The notes beneath the pieces were generated by a model. It ran no database searches. It was not told the origin of the DNA and worked only from the letters and a program-made list of their open reading frames with translations. Position numbers and translations under genes: made by a program. A stretch of DNA of 64,000 nucleotides, from assembly GCA_910577115.1 (NCBI GenBank), contig CAJTMC010000013.1:1-64000 (forward strand). The letters are read 5' to 3'. Source of the stretch: an uncultured Lachnospiraceae bacterium. GTDB taxonomy: Bacteria > Bacillota > Clostridia > Lachnospirales > Lachnospiraceae. Of this stretch, positions 1 to 8,204 are shown in pieces; the stretch's first letter is position 1, and every line of letters begins with the position of its first letter.

Positions 1-23
1 ACATCATGTGTAGATTGATTCAT
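1..23 (-). CDS. Start of a gene cut by the window edge, possibly IS66 tnpA
   Basis: Only eight codons (MNQSTHDV) are visible. A GAGGAGG motif about 10 bases upstream makes this ATG a convincing start. IS66 TnpA proteins of Lachnospiraceae often begin with a similar MNQ-x-x-HD motif, which is why I suggest that family. Eight residues are not enough for proof. Confidence 0.35.
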
Positions 24-123
24 GACAGTTTGTGCCTCCTCTAAAAAACTACCAGTTTTTTCGTGTCTTTTAGAATATCGCACAAATATGCTAACTAGCC
101 AAGGCGAGAGATTTGACGGTTAC
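1..123 (-). mobile_element. Probable end of an IS66-type insertion sequence
   Basis: Read on the minus strand, position 123 begins with GTAACCGTCAAATCTCTCGC, which resembles the terminal sequence of IS66-family elements as I remember it. A strong AGGAGG ribosome binding site follows, and then an ATG at 23 whose first residues are MNQSTHDV, like the start of IS66 accessory TnpA proteins. The rest of the element would lie to the left of the window. The start of the terminal repeat and any target duplication (candidate AAACATAG just outside) cannot be confirmed without the other end. Confidence 0.4.
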
Positions 124-865
124 AAACATAGAGTTTTCTATGGCTGAATCCTTGTAAGAATCTTGAAAATTTAATTTTTCACAGTAGATTTGTTATAAGG
201 GGCACCTTTTCTCTGGAAGCACTGGCAAATGCATCTAACAGGGCAAAAAGTCAGCAATACATGCAGGGGAAAGAATTTGGCAGTCTGGCACGATTAAGAA
301 ACGGCGTGGAAACAGTTCCTTCCAGTCATAGGAAAAATTACCATCTGGATAACCTTCCTGGAGGAAAGCAGCGAGGGAAATTTTTCATGTGGAGGTGTCT
401 GATATTAAACTCTTATGCAATTAAATATGGAAAGAAGGCTTGGATCGTGCAGCATCTGCCGGAACAGGATAAGCGGCTTGTCCACCGTCTGTTTCTTGTC
501 CGGTCAGAAGCTTTGCTTGAAAACCATGTTTAAATGTTCTCTGTATAATCAATGTACCTACTGCCCCAACCCATATTCCCAAAAGGTCTGATTATAATTC
601 CCCGAATGAGATAGTTCTCCGGCATCATGCACAGCAGCATTGTTTTTGCACTACGATTTCAGACTCTGATTCCTGATCATCGAAAATGATTTCTCCCACA
701 CAGGGTACATCTATATGACTGGACACGGGGTTTTTGATGATCATTACCGGTGTGGTAATGTGACATTTTCACAACAGAATTCTTCCGCTGATGCACTGGT
801 GGAAATGCTTTCAGAGGGACGTTCACAATCCACCCTTTGTCATTTATGATGAAGAATAGGTACGA
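124..865. other. Gene-poor stretch with protein-like remnants
   Basis: No intact gene is visible in this 742-base gap between the insertion-sequence end and the histidine kinase. Two plus-strand open stretches look protein-like but incomplete. Positions 261-533 (90 codons) contain YHLDNLPGGKQRGKFF, which has the flavour of a transposase fragment; the phase then breaks. Positions 715-849 (44 codons) contain ADALVEMLSEG. Neither has a good ribosome binding site. I read this as debris of decayed genes next to the mobile element, without naming a family. Confidence 0.4.
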
Positions 866-1852
866 TTATTTACTTCGCAGTACAATCCGAAACCGCGTAT
901 ACTCCCCACAGCAACTTTCGACAGATAGTTCATGCCCCAGTTTTAGGGCAATCTGCATCGCCAAGTACAGACCCATTCCCGTAGACTTATATTTCCCATT
1001 ATGATAATTGCTGCCTGTATACCCTTTCTCGAAAACGCGCCGCACATCGCATTCGGAAATCCCCTCCCCGTTATCCTCAATCAGGAGTACAACATTGTTG
1101 AACGCATGTTCACTGCAAATTCGAATGCGCCGTTCTTCTTGCGCGTCCTCCGACACCTTCGCATACTTTATTGCATTACTCAAAATCTGATCCAAAATAT
1201 ACGTAAGCCATGTTTCATCTGTATAGACAATCACGTCATCAACCGCCACGTCCAACGCAAACTGTTTCCGTATGAGGAAAAATCGGTTATTCTGAATAGA
1301 GGCGCGCACGCACTTCTTTAACGGCACCTGCCTGATTTGCAAGTCAAACAGCGGACTTTGCAGGCGGCAGCCCTGCAGCATTTGGTTCACTTGCAGGTTC
1401 ATGCGCTCCAACTGCTCGCGCATGGAAATTCTGACATCTGTGTCATTTATTTTTTCCGACACCAAAAGCGCCGCTGCAAGCGGAATCTTAAATTCATGGC
1501 ACCATTTTGCCACATAATCCTGCAAATCGCAGTGTGCGTCAAAGCCCTCCTGAATGCGTTGTTCCAAAATTGCCAAATCGTGTGCAAAAACCGCTCTGTC
1601 ATCAGGCATGGAAAGCACGTGGTAAATCGGCTCCTTCTCCATTAAAAACTGTTTTTTTCTGTGCTCTTTCTGCCAATAAACAAAAAAAGCCGTACCCTCC
1701 GCAATTACCCAAAAAACCAGCAAGAGTAAATCAAGATACAACAGATACGCCACCTGCGCTGTTCGCATTAAAAAAAGAAAATACAGGTTAAAGCCCAATG
1801 CAAAAAACAGCAGGAGAGCATAATCGCGTGCTCTTTTCCTTATCCACTTCAT
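866..1852 (-). CDS. Sensor histidine kinase, BceS-like intramembrane-sensing type
   Basis: Membrane histidine kinase of about 328 residues. Two hydrophobic helices (about residues 11-30 and 35-60) are separated by a very short loop, so there is no extracellular sensor domain; this is typical of intramembrane-sensing kinases of the BceS type. The dimerisation box has a phosphoacceptor His near 119 in WCHEFKIPLAA. The ATPase domain shows the N box (SNAIKYAK, about 226), DNGEGI (about 260) and GMGL (about 292). The start chosen is the ATG at 1852, which overlaps the stop of the response regulator in an ATGA arrangement, so the two are translationally coupled. Kinases of this type usually sit beside a BceAB-like ABC transporter responding to cell-wall antibiotics; none is present here. 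Confidence 0.88.
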   Translation of the reverse strand: MKWIRKRARDYALLLFFALGFNLYFLFLMRTAQVAYLLYLDLLLLVFWVIAEGTAFFVYWQKEHRKKQFLMEKEPIYHVLSMPDDRAVFAHDLAILEQRIQEGFDAHCDLQDYVAKWCHEFKIPLAAALLVSEKINDTDVRISMREQLERMNLQVNQMLQGCRLQSPLFDLQIRQVPLKKCVRASIQNNRFFLIRKQFALDVAVDDVIVYTDETWLTYILDQILSNAIKYAKVSEDAQEERRIRICSEHAFNNVVLLIEDNGEGISECDVRRVFEKGYTGSNYHNGKYKSTGMGLYLAMQIALKLGHELSVESCCGEYTRFRIVLRSK

Positions 1853-2520
1853 TTTATAAAATACCCCTGCCCTTTCTTCGTACAAATTACATCTTCACTG
1901 CATATTGCGTTCAGCTTGCCGCGCAGTCTGCTGATAATGGTGGTCAGCGCCGCGTCCGTAACATATTCATCCGTATTCCACAGTTCCATCATCAGCTCCT
2001 CGCGTGTCACAACGTCCGGTCTGCTTTCCATCAGCCGCGCAAAAAGCCGACGCTCGGATTTTGTCAGTTCAATTTCTTCGTCAGCAAAATACAGGCTTTG
2101 CGTATGGCTGTCAAAACAAAGCTTTGTATTTAGAAAAATGCGTTCTTTTACCTGATATTCATAGGTTCTGCGAAGAATTGCCTCGATTTTTGCCTTTAAC
2201 AGCTCCATGCGAAAAGGCTTTTCCACATAATCGTCGCCGCCCTGTGCGATTGCCATAATTTTATCATTGTCATCATTCCGGCTGCTGATGTAAATAACCG
2301 GCACCTTTGAAATCTGCCGAAGCTGGCTGCACCAGTAAAAGCCGTCGTGGTAGGGCAGGTTAATGTCCAATAAGACAAGCTGCGGTTTTTGCGTGATAAA
2401 CTCCTGGAGAATATTGTCAAACTGTTCTACGGCGACTGCGTTGTAGTGCAATTTTCTAAGGGACAGACAAAGTTCCCTTGCGAGGGCAACATCGTCTTCG
2501 ATAATCATTAGCTTTAACAT
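1849..2520 (-). CDS. OmpR/PhoB-family response regulator
   Basis: Transcriptional regulator of about 223 residues, partner of the kinase immediately downstream. The N-terminal receiver domain shows the acidic pair D9-D10, the phosphoacceptor Asp52 in LVLLDINLP and the conserved Lys in VEKPF (about 102). A C-terminal winged helix (about 130-223) follows, with the ELTKSERRLF and GKLN/GQGYFIK signatures. The start at 2520 has an AGGAGG site 8 bases upstream; the upstream in-frame codons lack one. The stop overlaps the kinase start. In family members the target is usually a neighbouring transporter operon, but no intact one lies nearby, so the regulon is elsewhere or lost. Confidence 0.9.
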   Translation of the reverse strand: MLKLMIIEDDVALARELCLSLRKLHYNAVAVEQFDNILQEFITQKPQLVLLDINLPYHDGFYWCSQLRQISKVPVIYISSRNDDNDKIMAIAQGGDDYVEKPFRMELLKAKIEAILRRTYEYQVKERIFLNTKLCFDSHTQSLYFADEEIELTKSERRLFARLMESRPDVVTREELMMELWNTDEYVTDAALTTIISRLRGKLNAICSEDVICTKKGQGYFIK

Positions 2521-2625
2521 GGTATTATGCCTCCTTTTCTGTGTCGTTGTGGTCAAGCATATTATAGCTTTTTTCCTTTAAGATGAGAATAATAATTACA
2601 AACATTACAAAAGTGTAAGATTGAA

Positions 2626-2678
2626 TAAAAATAAGGTTCCATAATTCCGTTTAACGGAACTATGAAACCTTTATTTTT
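2626..2678. terminator. Bidirectional hairpin terminator
   Basis: A long inverted repeat (AAAATAAGGTTCC... paired with ...GAAACCTTTATTTT) has A-rich and T-rich flanks, so it can act on either strand. It lies just after the DUF1266 gene stop (2684) on the minus strand and separates that transcript from the two-component operon. Confidence 0.8.
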
Positions 2679-2683
2679 ATAAA

Positions 2684-3244
2684 TTATGAAATCGGTGTTT
2701 CCCACGCAACGGAATACGGACTGTCCGGCTGCGCGCAAAGTCTGTTGTAAATCTCAGTAAATTCAGGTTGTTTGTCTGCAATGCCGCTCTCAAGACCGAC
2801 GCCTTCGATATATGCCTGTGTAAATTCCTGCCATGAGTGATAGTGTGCACGAATTACCTTGGCAACTTTTGCCGATGCTGACATCATTTCCTCTTTGGTG
2901 AGGTGACCGCCCAAATAGCCCCTTGCGGCAATATTTGCAGCGCAGCCGTAATTAAAAGCAGCTTTTTTCGCCTTTTCACCCGCATTGTTTTTGTCATCAA
3001 TCAGATAGTCCACCGTTTCCAACACGCCCTGCTTATTAGTGACTGCCCAGTCGCGATTCAGCACACCGCGCGCCATACTTGCATTGGAGCGGTTTTTCTC
3101 GTATCCGCCAAAAAACTTACAACTTCCTCCGCAGTACTCTGACCACAATGCATAAATACCGACAACCCACTTTTCGGCATCATTTTGCGGCAGAGAATCC
3201 GCCGGATCGTTTTTAGAACCTCCAAATAAACCAAATAATCCCAT
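2684..3244 (-). CDS. DUF1266 domain protein
   Basis: Protein of 186 residues starting MGLFGLFGG. It carries a DUF1266-type core: LNRDWAVTNKQGVLETVDYL (about 63-82), then an AAFNYGCAANIAARGYLGG segment and a C-terminal helix-rich part. Proteins with this domain are found in many bacteria, often near toxin or immunity genes, but no biochemical activity is established. There is no signal peptide or membrane helix, so it is probably cytoplasmic. It ends just before a strong terminator. The zinc-ribbon gene upstream is only 24 bases away in the same direction, so the two are probably one transcript. Confidence 0.75.
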   Translation of the reverse strand: MGLFGLFGGSKNDPADSLPQNDAEKWVVGIYALWSEYCGGSCKFFGGYEKNRSNASMARGVLNRDWAVTNKQGVLETVDYLIDDKNNAGEKAKKAAFNYGCAANIAARGYLGGHLTKEEMMSASAKVAKVIRAHYHSWQEFTQAYIEGVGLESGIADKQPEFTEIYNRLCAQPDSPYSVAWETPIS

Positions 3245-3268
3245 TTTTTTCCTCCATTTCTTTATTCG

Positions 3269-3892
3269 CTACAATTCTTCATTCAAAATGTGCTGTATGG
3301 CACTCCATTCAATCACCGGCACATTTTTCTGAAGGATGTTTGCGGTCTGTTTCTTTTTCACTGCAATTTTCACAATATTCAAAATAAGGCTGCCTGCTGC
3401 CAGTGCAAAGCATATTCCGCCTACGGCGAGTGCTATTGTTAAATTGTTGTCAACACCGGAAAAGAAGTAGCATCCCACGCCGAGAATAATCCCAAGAATA
3501 ATGCAGACAATTGGCGTGCTAAACATCTGATCCTTTGCGCCGCTAATTGCCCATGACTGCGGCTTATGACAATGCGGGCATTCGTCCTTGAACACTTGGG
3601 AATAGATATTTTTTTCCGTAGCATTGCGATAGGTTTCTTTGACCTCACGCACAAGATTCTTATGTGCGGCTTCGTTTAGCATCGCCTGCTTTTTCGCGTC
3701 GAGATCCTTGAAATTGCTGTTGATTTCCGCCTTCATTCCGGTAATTGTCGCTATTTTTAAGCCGCTTTCCTGCATGCACTGCTCGCAGCGGAATGTAAAC
3801 GGAACGTCGGCGGTTTCTTTTTTCGTATGTTTATAGTATGTAGTCACTTTTCGCTTCCTCCAGCTTGTATCAATTTGTTTTTCCTTTAACAT
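3269..3892 (-). CDS. Zinc-ribbon protein with two membrane helices
   Basis: Protein of 207 residues. Two CxxC pairs (CEQC about 36-39 and CPHC about 105-108) probably bind one zinc. Two hydrophobic segments follow (about 127-145 and 150-173) and a charged C-terminal tail. The stretch between the Cys pairs is rich in Lys/Glu and probably helical. No family name comes to mind. It is first in a likely two-gene transcript with the DUF1266 gene, which suggests a shared but unknown job at the membrane. Confidence 0.65.
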   Translation of the reverse strand: MLKEKQIDTSWRKRKVTTYYKHTKKETADVPFTFRCEQCMQESGLKIATITGMKAEINSNFKDLDAKKQAMLNEAAHKNLVREVKETYRNATEKNIYSQVFKDECPHCHKPQSWAISGAKDQMFSTPIVCIILGIILGVGCYFFSGVDNNLTIALAVGGICFALAAGSLILNIVKIAVKKKQTANILQKNVPVIEWSAIQHILNEEL

Positions 3893-3949
3893 TGATTATA
3901 GTCTTGTCGATTGAAAAGTCAACATTTGTTGAGGGATTTTACGGGCATT

Positions 3950-4285
3950 TTATATTTTCCGTTGAAATGCCAAATCATCATCATAGTATCGTTTGCTTTT
4001 CACTTTTCCGTTTATGCTGATTTTATAAAAACAGCAATTCAACTTAAAGTGCCAGTGAATGTCGCAGATTATTCCTGTTATATCGGGGTGATTACAGGGA
4101 GAAACCTGCTCTTTGTAGATAAATTTGGGCGGTGCTGATAATTCCCGTATCTGTTTTATATCCGGTTTGAAAGCCGTTTCAGGTAACGTAATTACCACTT
4201 CACCATTTTCGTTTACGCTGTATTGAATCACTTTTTGGAAAAGTCCTTCTTGTATTGATGCGCTGTCAAGGCATATTCCCCACAT
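3950..4285 (-). CDS. Uncharacterised small protein, possibly immunity-like
   Basis: Protein of 111 residues with a clear AAGGAG site before the ATG at 4285. The C-terminal half contains CDIHWHFKLNCCFYKISINGKV followed by SKRYYDDDL, an aromatic and charged pattern typical of compact single-domain proteins. I do not recognise a named family. It stands alone between the zinc-ribbon gene and a decayed region. Two other genes nearby have toxin-immunity flavour (DUF1266 and the Imm1-like gene at 10795), so an orphan immunity role is possible but unproven. Confidence 0.55.
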   Translation of the reverse strand: MWGICLDSASIQEGLFQKVIQYSVNENGEVVITLPETAFKPDIKQIRELSAPPKFIYKEQVSPCNHPDITGIICDIHWHFKLNCCFYKISINGKVKSKRYYDDDLAFQRKI

Positions 4286-4499
4286 GCAGTTCTCCTTCTA
4301 AATATCAAATCGAATATTTGTTCCTATTCTAACATATTCCCCATACCTTTTCAATAAATAAATGAGAATTCTTCAACTTTTCTCAATCAAATATTATTTC
4401 TTCATGAATAATCCTTATGGAAGAGGATCTGTTATTATGCTAAAATATGAATGGAGAATAATGCTGCCAATCAGTTAGGAAAGGACAACCCATATAAAC

Positions 4500-4983
4500 A
4501 AAATTAGCATTTTTGCTGGCAGCATGCGAAAAGGTCAAAATACGCAGCTCCTTGCTTGGGCGTTTGCGGAGGGGGCGCGATGCTGCATATTCTTCCTGTG
4601 CACAGCCAAAAGAGAGGGAGATTGTTTTTGCCTTTTGTGGACGAAGATCCGAAAATGGCGGAGATTATGTCTAAGATTGTGCTGCTGGGGAGGATAAGAA
4701 GATAAAGGATATGTCGATATTGGGACGGATTGAACGTAATCAGTTGCTTTGGGAATACTGCAAAACGGAAGGAATGTTGTAAAAGTGCGGAAAAAGAATG
4801 GATATAATCTTTGCGCATTCCCTGCTTAACTGTTCCGTCGGGATAAGTCCCTCCGAAAGTAAGCAAGTCAAGGAATGTCTGCAAATGTTCCGCTGTTACA
4901 GTTTTCAGTCTGCGGTCAGAAGATGTGTTATGAATAATTTAGGAATTGCAGTTGTTCCTGCTTATTCTATTGGTGAAGAATGA
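4500..4983 (+). pseudogene. Gene debris ending in a LysR C-terminal fragment
   Basis: The plus strand shows several short protein-like pieces in different frames. The last (from about 4840 to the stop at 4983) reads CYSFQSAVRRCVMNNLGIAVVPAYSI, which matches the end of a LysR effector-binding domain (usual form: v-x-x-GLGIAvlP-x-y). An earlier piece (about 4645-4780) reads MAEIMSKIVLLGEDKKIKD after one frame change and is unassigned. No promoter or ribosome site supports expression. The fragment overlaps the 3' end of the intact, oppositely oriented LysR gene by about 20 bases. Confidence 0.5.
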
Positions 4984-5852
4984 AATCTGTTTTTCAGCGC
5001 ATCTAAAAGCAATTCTGCAATCGGTGTAAATACCTGATATTTTTTCCAAATGATATACATTTTTGTTTCGAGCCGTGGAAAGATAGGGCGAAAACACAGA
5101 CCGCTGTCATCGCCTGTATTCATTAACCGATCAAAGGTCAGCATACCTCCAAGTCCTTCTTCTACAAATACGCCGCCGTTGTAACAAAGATTTATTGTAC
5201 CGCTTAGATTTAACTGGTCTGCGTTTTCTCCGCACCACCGTGCAATATCAAATTTCATGCCCTGTTCGGAACAAATCAGGTCTATTCCGATTAAATCTGC
5301 AAAAACAATCTCCTTTTTTTCTGCCAACGGATGGTCTTTTCGGATTGCAAGCCCCCAAATGTCTGCCCCTGGTATTTCGATATAATTGTACCTTTCGAGA
5401 TTCGGCGGCTCTACGATAAAAGCAAAGTCAATCAGTCCCCGGTCTAAGCGTTCCACTACCTGTTCCGTATTTCCGCTTGTAAGATGGTAGCGGAAACGGG
5501 GATAAGCTTCTTTGAAATCCTTAATTACCCGTGCCAGATATTTTATCTGATGTGATTCGGCACACCCTATATGAACCTCTCCCCCGGTAATGTTATCAAG
5601 TTCCAAGAATTCGCTGGTAGTTTTATCCACCATTGCGAGTATATCTTCTGCCCGCTTTCGCAGAAGCATTCCCTCGTCCGTCAGGCTGACACTGGTACTG
5701 CCTCTGTGAAACAACTTTTTTCCGAGTTCGGATTCTAATTCTTTCATTTGTTTCGATAAAGTGGGCTGGGAAACATGAAGTATTTTTGCCGCACGGGACA
5801 TATTACTTTCTCTTGCAATTTCTAAAAAATAGCGCAAAACACGAATTTCCAT
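4962..5852 (-). CDS. LysR-family transcriptional regulator
   Basis: Regulator of 296 residues. The N-terminal winged helix (1-60) has the classic pattern MEIRVLRYFLEIARESNMSRAA followed by LHVSQPTLSKQMKELE. A linker helix and a two-lobed effector-binding domain (about 90-290) follow. The start has AAGGAGG 7 bases upstream. It is divergent from the 77-residue protein/hydrolase operon, and a strong inverted repeat in the shared intergenic space (5892-5916) is the probable operator. By family precedent it would activate the divergent operon and repress itself in response to a small-molecule ligand. The ligand cannot be inferred. Confidence 0.92.
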   Translation of the reverse strand: MEIRVLRYFLEIARESNMSRAAKILHVSQPTLSKQMKELESELGKKLFHRGSTSVSLTDEGMLLRKRAEDILAMVDKTTSEFLELDNITGGEVHIGCAESHQIKYLARVIKDFKEAYPRFRYHLTSGNTEQVVERLDRGLIDFAFIVEPPNLERYNYIEIPGADIWGLAIRKDHPLAEKKEIVFADLIGIDLICSEQGMKFDIARWCGENADQLNLSGTINLCYNGGVFVEEGLGGMLTFDRLMNTGDDSGLCFRPIFPRLETKMYIIWKKYQVFTPIAELLLDALKNRFHSSPIE

Positions 5853-5891
5853 ACCTTCCTCCTTGTTGTTTTTATCCAGTATAACACAGCT

Positions 5892-5916
5892 ATGATATTC
5901 ATAGCAAGAATATCAT
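5892..5916. promoter_or_regulatory. LysR operator, inverted repeat between divergent genes
   Basis: Perfect 9-base arms ATGATATTC and GAATATCAT are separated by 7 bases (ATAGCAA). The repeat sits about 40 bases upstream of the LysR start and about 70 bases upstream of the divergent operon. It contains T-N11-A type spacing expected for LysR-type boxes. A plausible plus-strand -10 (TATAAT at 5957-5962) lies downstream of it. Confidence 0.7.
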
Positions 5917-5986
5917 GATATGAAATATAAATATTAGACATATCAGTAAATATGCGTATAATGACAGGTATAGGGAGGTGCAACGA

Positions 5987-6220
5987 ATGTCAGAGGCATC
6001 AGATACAATGGGAATCCTGCATCAGAATCTGATTGACGCAGGGTGCGGCAAAGATTTAATTGAAACCTGCATGGAGCTTGCAAAAGCAAATAAGTGGAAA
6101 TGCCTTTTGCCTCTGCTCTCCAAACAAAGAATTAATTTGCTGGATTCGGTGCATGACGGACAAAAGCAGATAGACTGTCTGGATTTCCTTGTTTACAGCA
6201 TTAACAAAAAACATATTTAG
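5987..6220 (+). CDS. Small uncharacterised protein in a LysR-controlled operon
   Basis: Protein of 77 residues starting MSEASDTMG, with GGGAGG 8 bases upstream of the ATG at 5987; an in-frame GTG nine bases earlier overlaps the ribosome site and is unlikely. It is helix-rich with two Cys (GCG and KCLLPLLSKQR) and ends with IDCLDFLVYSI. Similar small proteins accompany oxidoreductase or esterase genes in Clostridia, but I know no function. Fourteen bases separate it from the hydrolase start, so the two are cotranscribed. Confidence 0.65.
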   Translation: MSEASDTMGILHQNLIDAGCGKDLIETCMELAKANKWKCLLPLLSKQRINLLDSVHDGQKQIDCLDFLVYSINKKHI

Positions 6221-6233
6221 GAGGATTTGTGTA

Positions 6234-7241
6234 ATGGAAGCAAAGTTGAATCAGATTCAGGAACTGAATCTTGTACAGGAATGGGATAAGACTTTCCCAA
6301 AAAGCGAAAAAGTAAATCACAGCAAGGTTACTTTCTACAATCGCTACGGAATTACTTTGGCGGCAGATATGTATATGCCGAAGAATGCAGAGGGTAAATT
6401 GCCCGCTATCGCCGTATGCGGTCCATTCGGTGCAGTCAAGGAGCAGTCGGCGGGCCTGTATGCACAGACAATGGCAGAAAGAGGATTTCTGACGATTGCA
6501 TTTGATCCCTCTTTCACAGGAGAAAGCGGCGGCGAGCCTCGCTATATGGCTTCTCCCGACATCAACACAGAGGATTTCATGGCGGCGGTGGATTTCCTTT
6601 CATTACAGGATATTGTTGATTCGGAGAAAATCGGTATTATCGGTATCTGCGGCTGGGGCGGCATGGCAATCAATACAGCGGCGCTCGATACCCGTGTCAA
6701 AGCAACGGTTGCCTCTACAATGTATGATATGAGCCGTGTCAATGCCAACGGATATTTCGACAGCGAAAACAGCGAGGAAGTCCGCTACGGGAAACGCAAG
6801 GCAATGAATGCGCAGCGGCTTGAAGATTACAAAAACGGCACCTATGCTCTCGGCGGCGGTGTGGCTGATCCTATGCCGGAAGATGCTCCGTGGTATTTCA
6901 AAGACTATCACGCTTACTATAAAACAGAGCGTGGCTATCATGCTCGTTCTCTGAACTCAAACGGTGGTTGGAATGTGATTGGCTGTCAGTCCTTTATGAA
7001 TATGCCGATTCTCCAGTACAGCAATGAAATCCGAAGTGCGGTAATGGTGCTTCATGGGGACAAGGCGCATTCCTGCTATTTTGGCAAGGACGCTTATGCC
7101 GCTATGATCAACGGAAACAAGTATCAGGATAACAAAGAATTGCTGCTTGTTCCGGGAGCAAGCCATACAGATTTGTACGATCAGACAGATATTATCCCAT
7201 TTGACAAGCTGGAAGAATTCTTTCATAAGAACCTAAAATAA
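6234..7241 (+). CDS. Alpha/beta hydrolase with Cys in the nucleophile elbow
   Basis: Hydrolase of 335 residues, related to the dienelactone hydrolase/YcjY-type esterases. The start at 6234 has an AGGAGG site. The oxyanion region GPFGAVKEQ (about 62-70), an FDPSFTGESGG loop and a nucleophile elbow GICGWGG (about 141-147) are visible, with His in the terminal PGASHTDLYD as the likely catalytic base. The elbow carries Cys instead of Ser, as in dienelactone hydrolase. There is no signal peptide, so it is cytoplasmic. Substrate is unknown; it is probably a small ester or lactone sensed through the divergent LysR regulator. Confidence 0.88.
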   Translation: MEAKLNQIQELNLVQEWDKTFPKSEKVNHSKVTFYNRYGITLAADMYMPKNAEGKLPAIAVCGPFGAVKEQSAGLYAQTMAERGFLTIAFDPSFTGESGGEPRYMASPDINTEDFMAAVDFLSLQDIVDSEKIGIIGICGWGGMAINTAALDTRVKATVASTMYDMSRVNANGYFDSENSEEVRYGKRKAMNAQRLEDYKNGTYALGGGVADPMPEDAPWYFKDYHAYYKTERGYHARSLNSNGGWNVIGCQSFMNMPILQYSNEIRSAVMVLHGDKAHSCYFGKDAYAAMINGNKYQDNKELLLVPGASHTDLYDQTDIIPFDKLEEFFHKNLK

Positions 7242-7267
7242 TTTCATTATGATAGGGCGCAGCGTAT

Positions 7268-7786
7268 ATGGATATCATGGAAGGTCTGCTTCGTTCTCTG
7301 ATTCACAGCGCCGATATTGCCGTTGAAAATCCAAGCGATTACGAAGCACGCTCTAACATTATGTGGATAGCGACATGGGCGCTCAATACGCTTGTAGCAA
7401 AAGGAAAAACTACCGATTGGATGGTGCATATGCTCGGTCAGGGAGTAGCCGCCCATACGGACGCTACACATGGCATGACGCTTGCGGCTGTTTCCATGCC
7501 ATATTACCGTTATATCCTGACTTACGGAACGGCAAGGTTTGCCCGCTATGCCGAGAACGTATGGAATGTAAATCCTGAAGGTAAGACAGAAATTCAAGTT
7601 GCAAACGAAGGACTTGACGCTATGGAAGCGTGGATGAAGAAAATCAGGCTTGTTATGAATATTACCGAGCTGGACGCTGCGGAAGCTATGCTGGACGGAA
7701 TGGTAAAAAGCACGCTGATTATGGACGGCGGCTATAAAGTGATGGATGCAGACGATATCCGAGCTGTATTACAGGCGAGCTTTTAA
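7268..7786 (+). pseudogene. C-terminal half of an iron-containing alcohol dehydrogenase
   Basis: The 172 codons match only the C-terminal helical domain of butanol-dehydrogenase-type iron alcohol dehydrogenases. They include NPSDYEARSNIMWIATWALN, the metal-site His in VAAHTDATHGMTLA and RFARYAENVWNV. The N-terminal nucleotide-binding half (about 200 residues) is absent, and an in-frame TAG lies 15 bases upstream of the first ATG, so this is a truncated gene. Without the cofactor domain it cannot be an active dehydrogenase. It lies 26 bases after the hydrolase, suggesting that the operon once ran into a full dehydrogenase gene. Confidence 0.85.
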
Positions 7787-7819
7787 GAGAAGTTTGAGGA
7801 TGAAACGGAGACAAGAAAA

Positions 7820-8204
7820 ATGAAAAAAGCAGCAACGGTACTATTATGTGCATTCGTTTTGCTTGCATTTGCAGGATGCAACAGCAATACGCAAAAAAAA
7901 CGGTGATTTTTCATTTCATGATAATTCTGCTCAAAGTACCCAAAATCAAAATGAGACTGAACAAAATAATTCAGGTCAGGACGATGTGGATCAGAGTGCG
8001 GCGGATTCTAAGCAGGAGGAGGCTTCCAAAACTTTAATTGCATACTTTTCCCGTGCAGGAAACACAGATTTTCCTGCCGGAGTAGATGCTGTTGCTTCCG
8101 CAAGTCTGATTGTGAAGGACGGCGAGCTGTACGGTGGCTTTTCCGGGACGTCCATTCAGAATCACAATCTTCTTACCCATATTCCTTTAAATCTCATCAG
8201 CTAA
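7820..8204 (+). pseudogene. Broken flavodoxin-like lipoprotein
   Basis: The ATG at 7820 begins a clear lipoprotein signal (MKKAATVLLCAFVLLAFAGC). The frame then stops after an 8-A run (7893-7900). Removing one A restores a Ser/Asn/Gln-rich linker and the start of a flavodoxin domain (KTLIAYFSRAGNTDFPAGVD). That domain is also cut short: after about 35 residues (DGELYGG) the sequence loses similarity and ends at 8204, inside the 3' end of the opposing FMN reductase gene. There are thus two lesions, a homopolymer frameshift and loss of the C-terminal two thirds. Flavodoxin lipoproteins of this kind are common beside iron alcohol dehydrogenases in Clostridia. Confidence 0.8.

Noticed and set aside
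4504..4884. Minus-strand open frame of 126 codons
   Set aside because: It has no ribosome site. The plus strand of the same region carries the recognisable LysR fragment, so this is noise.
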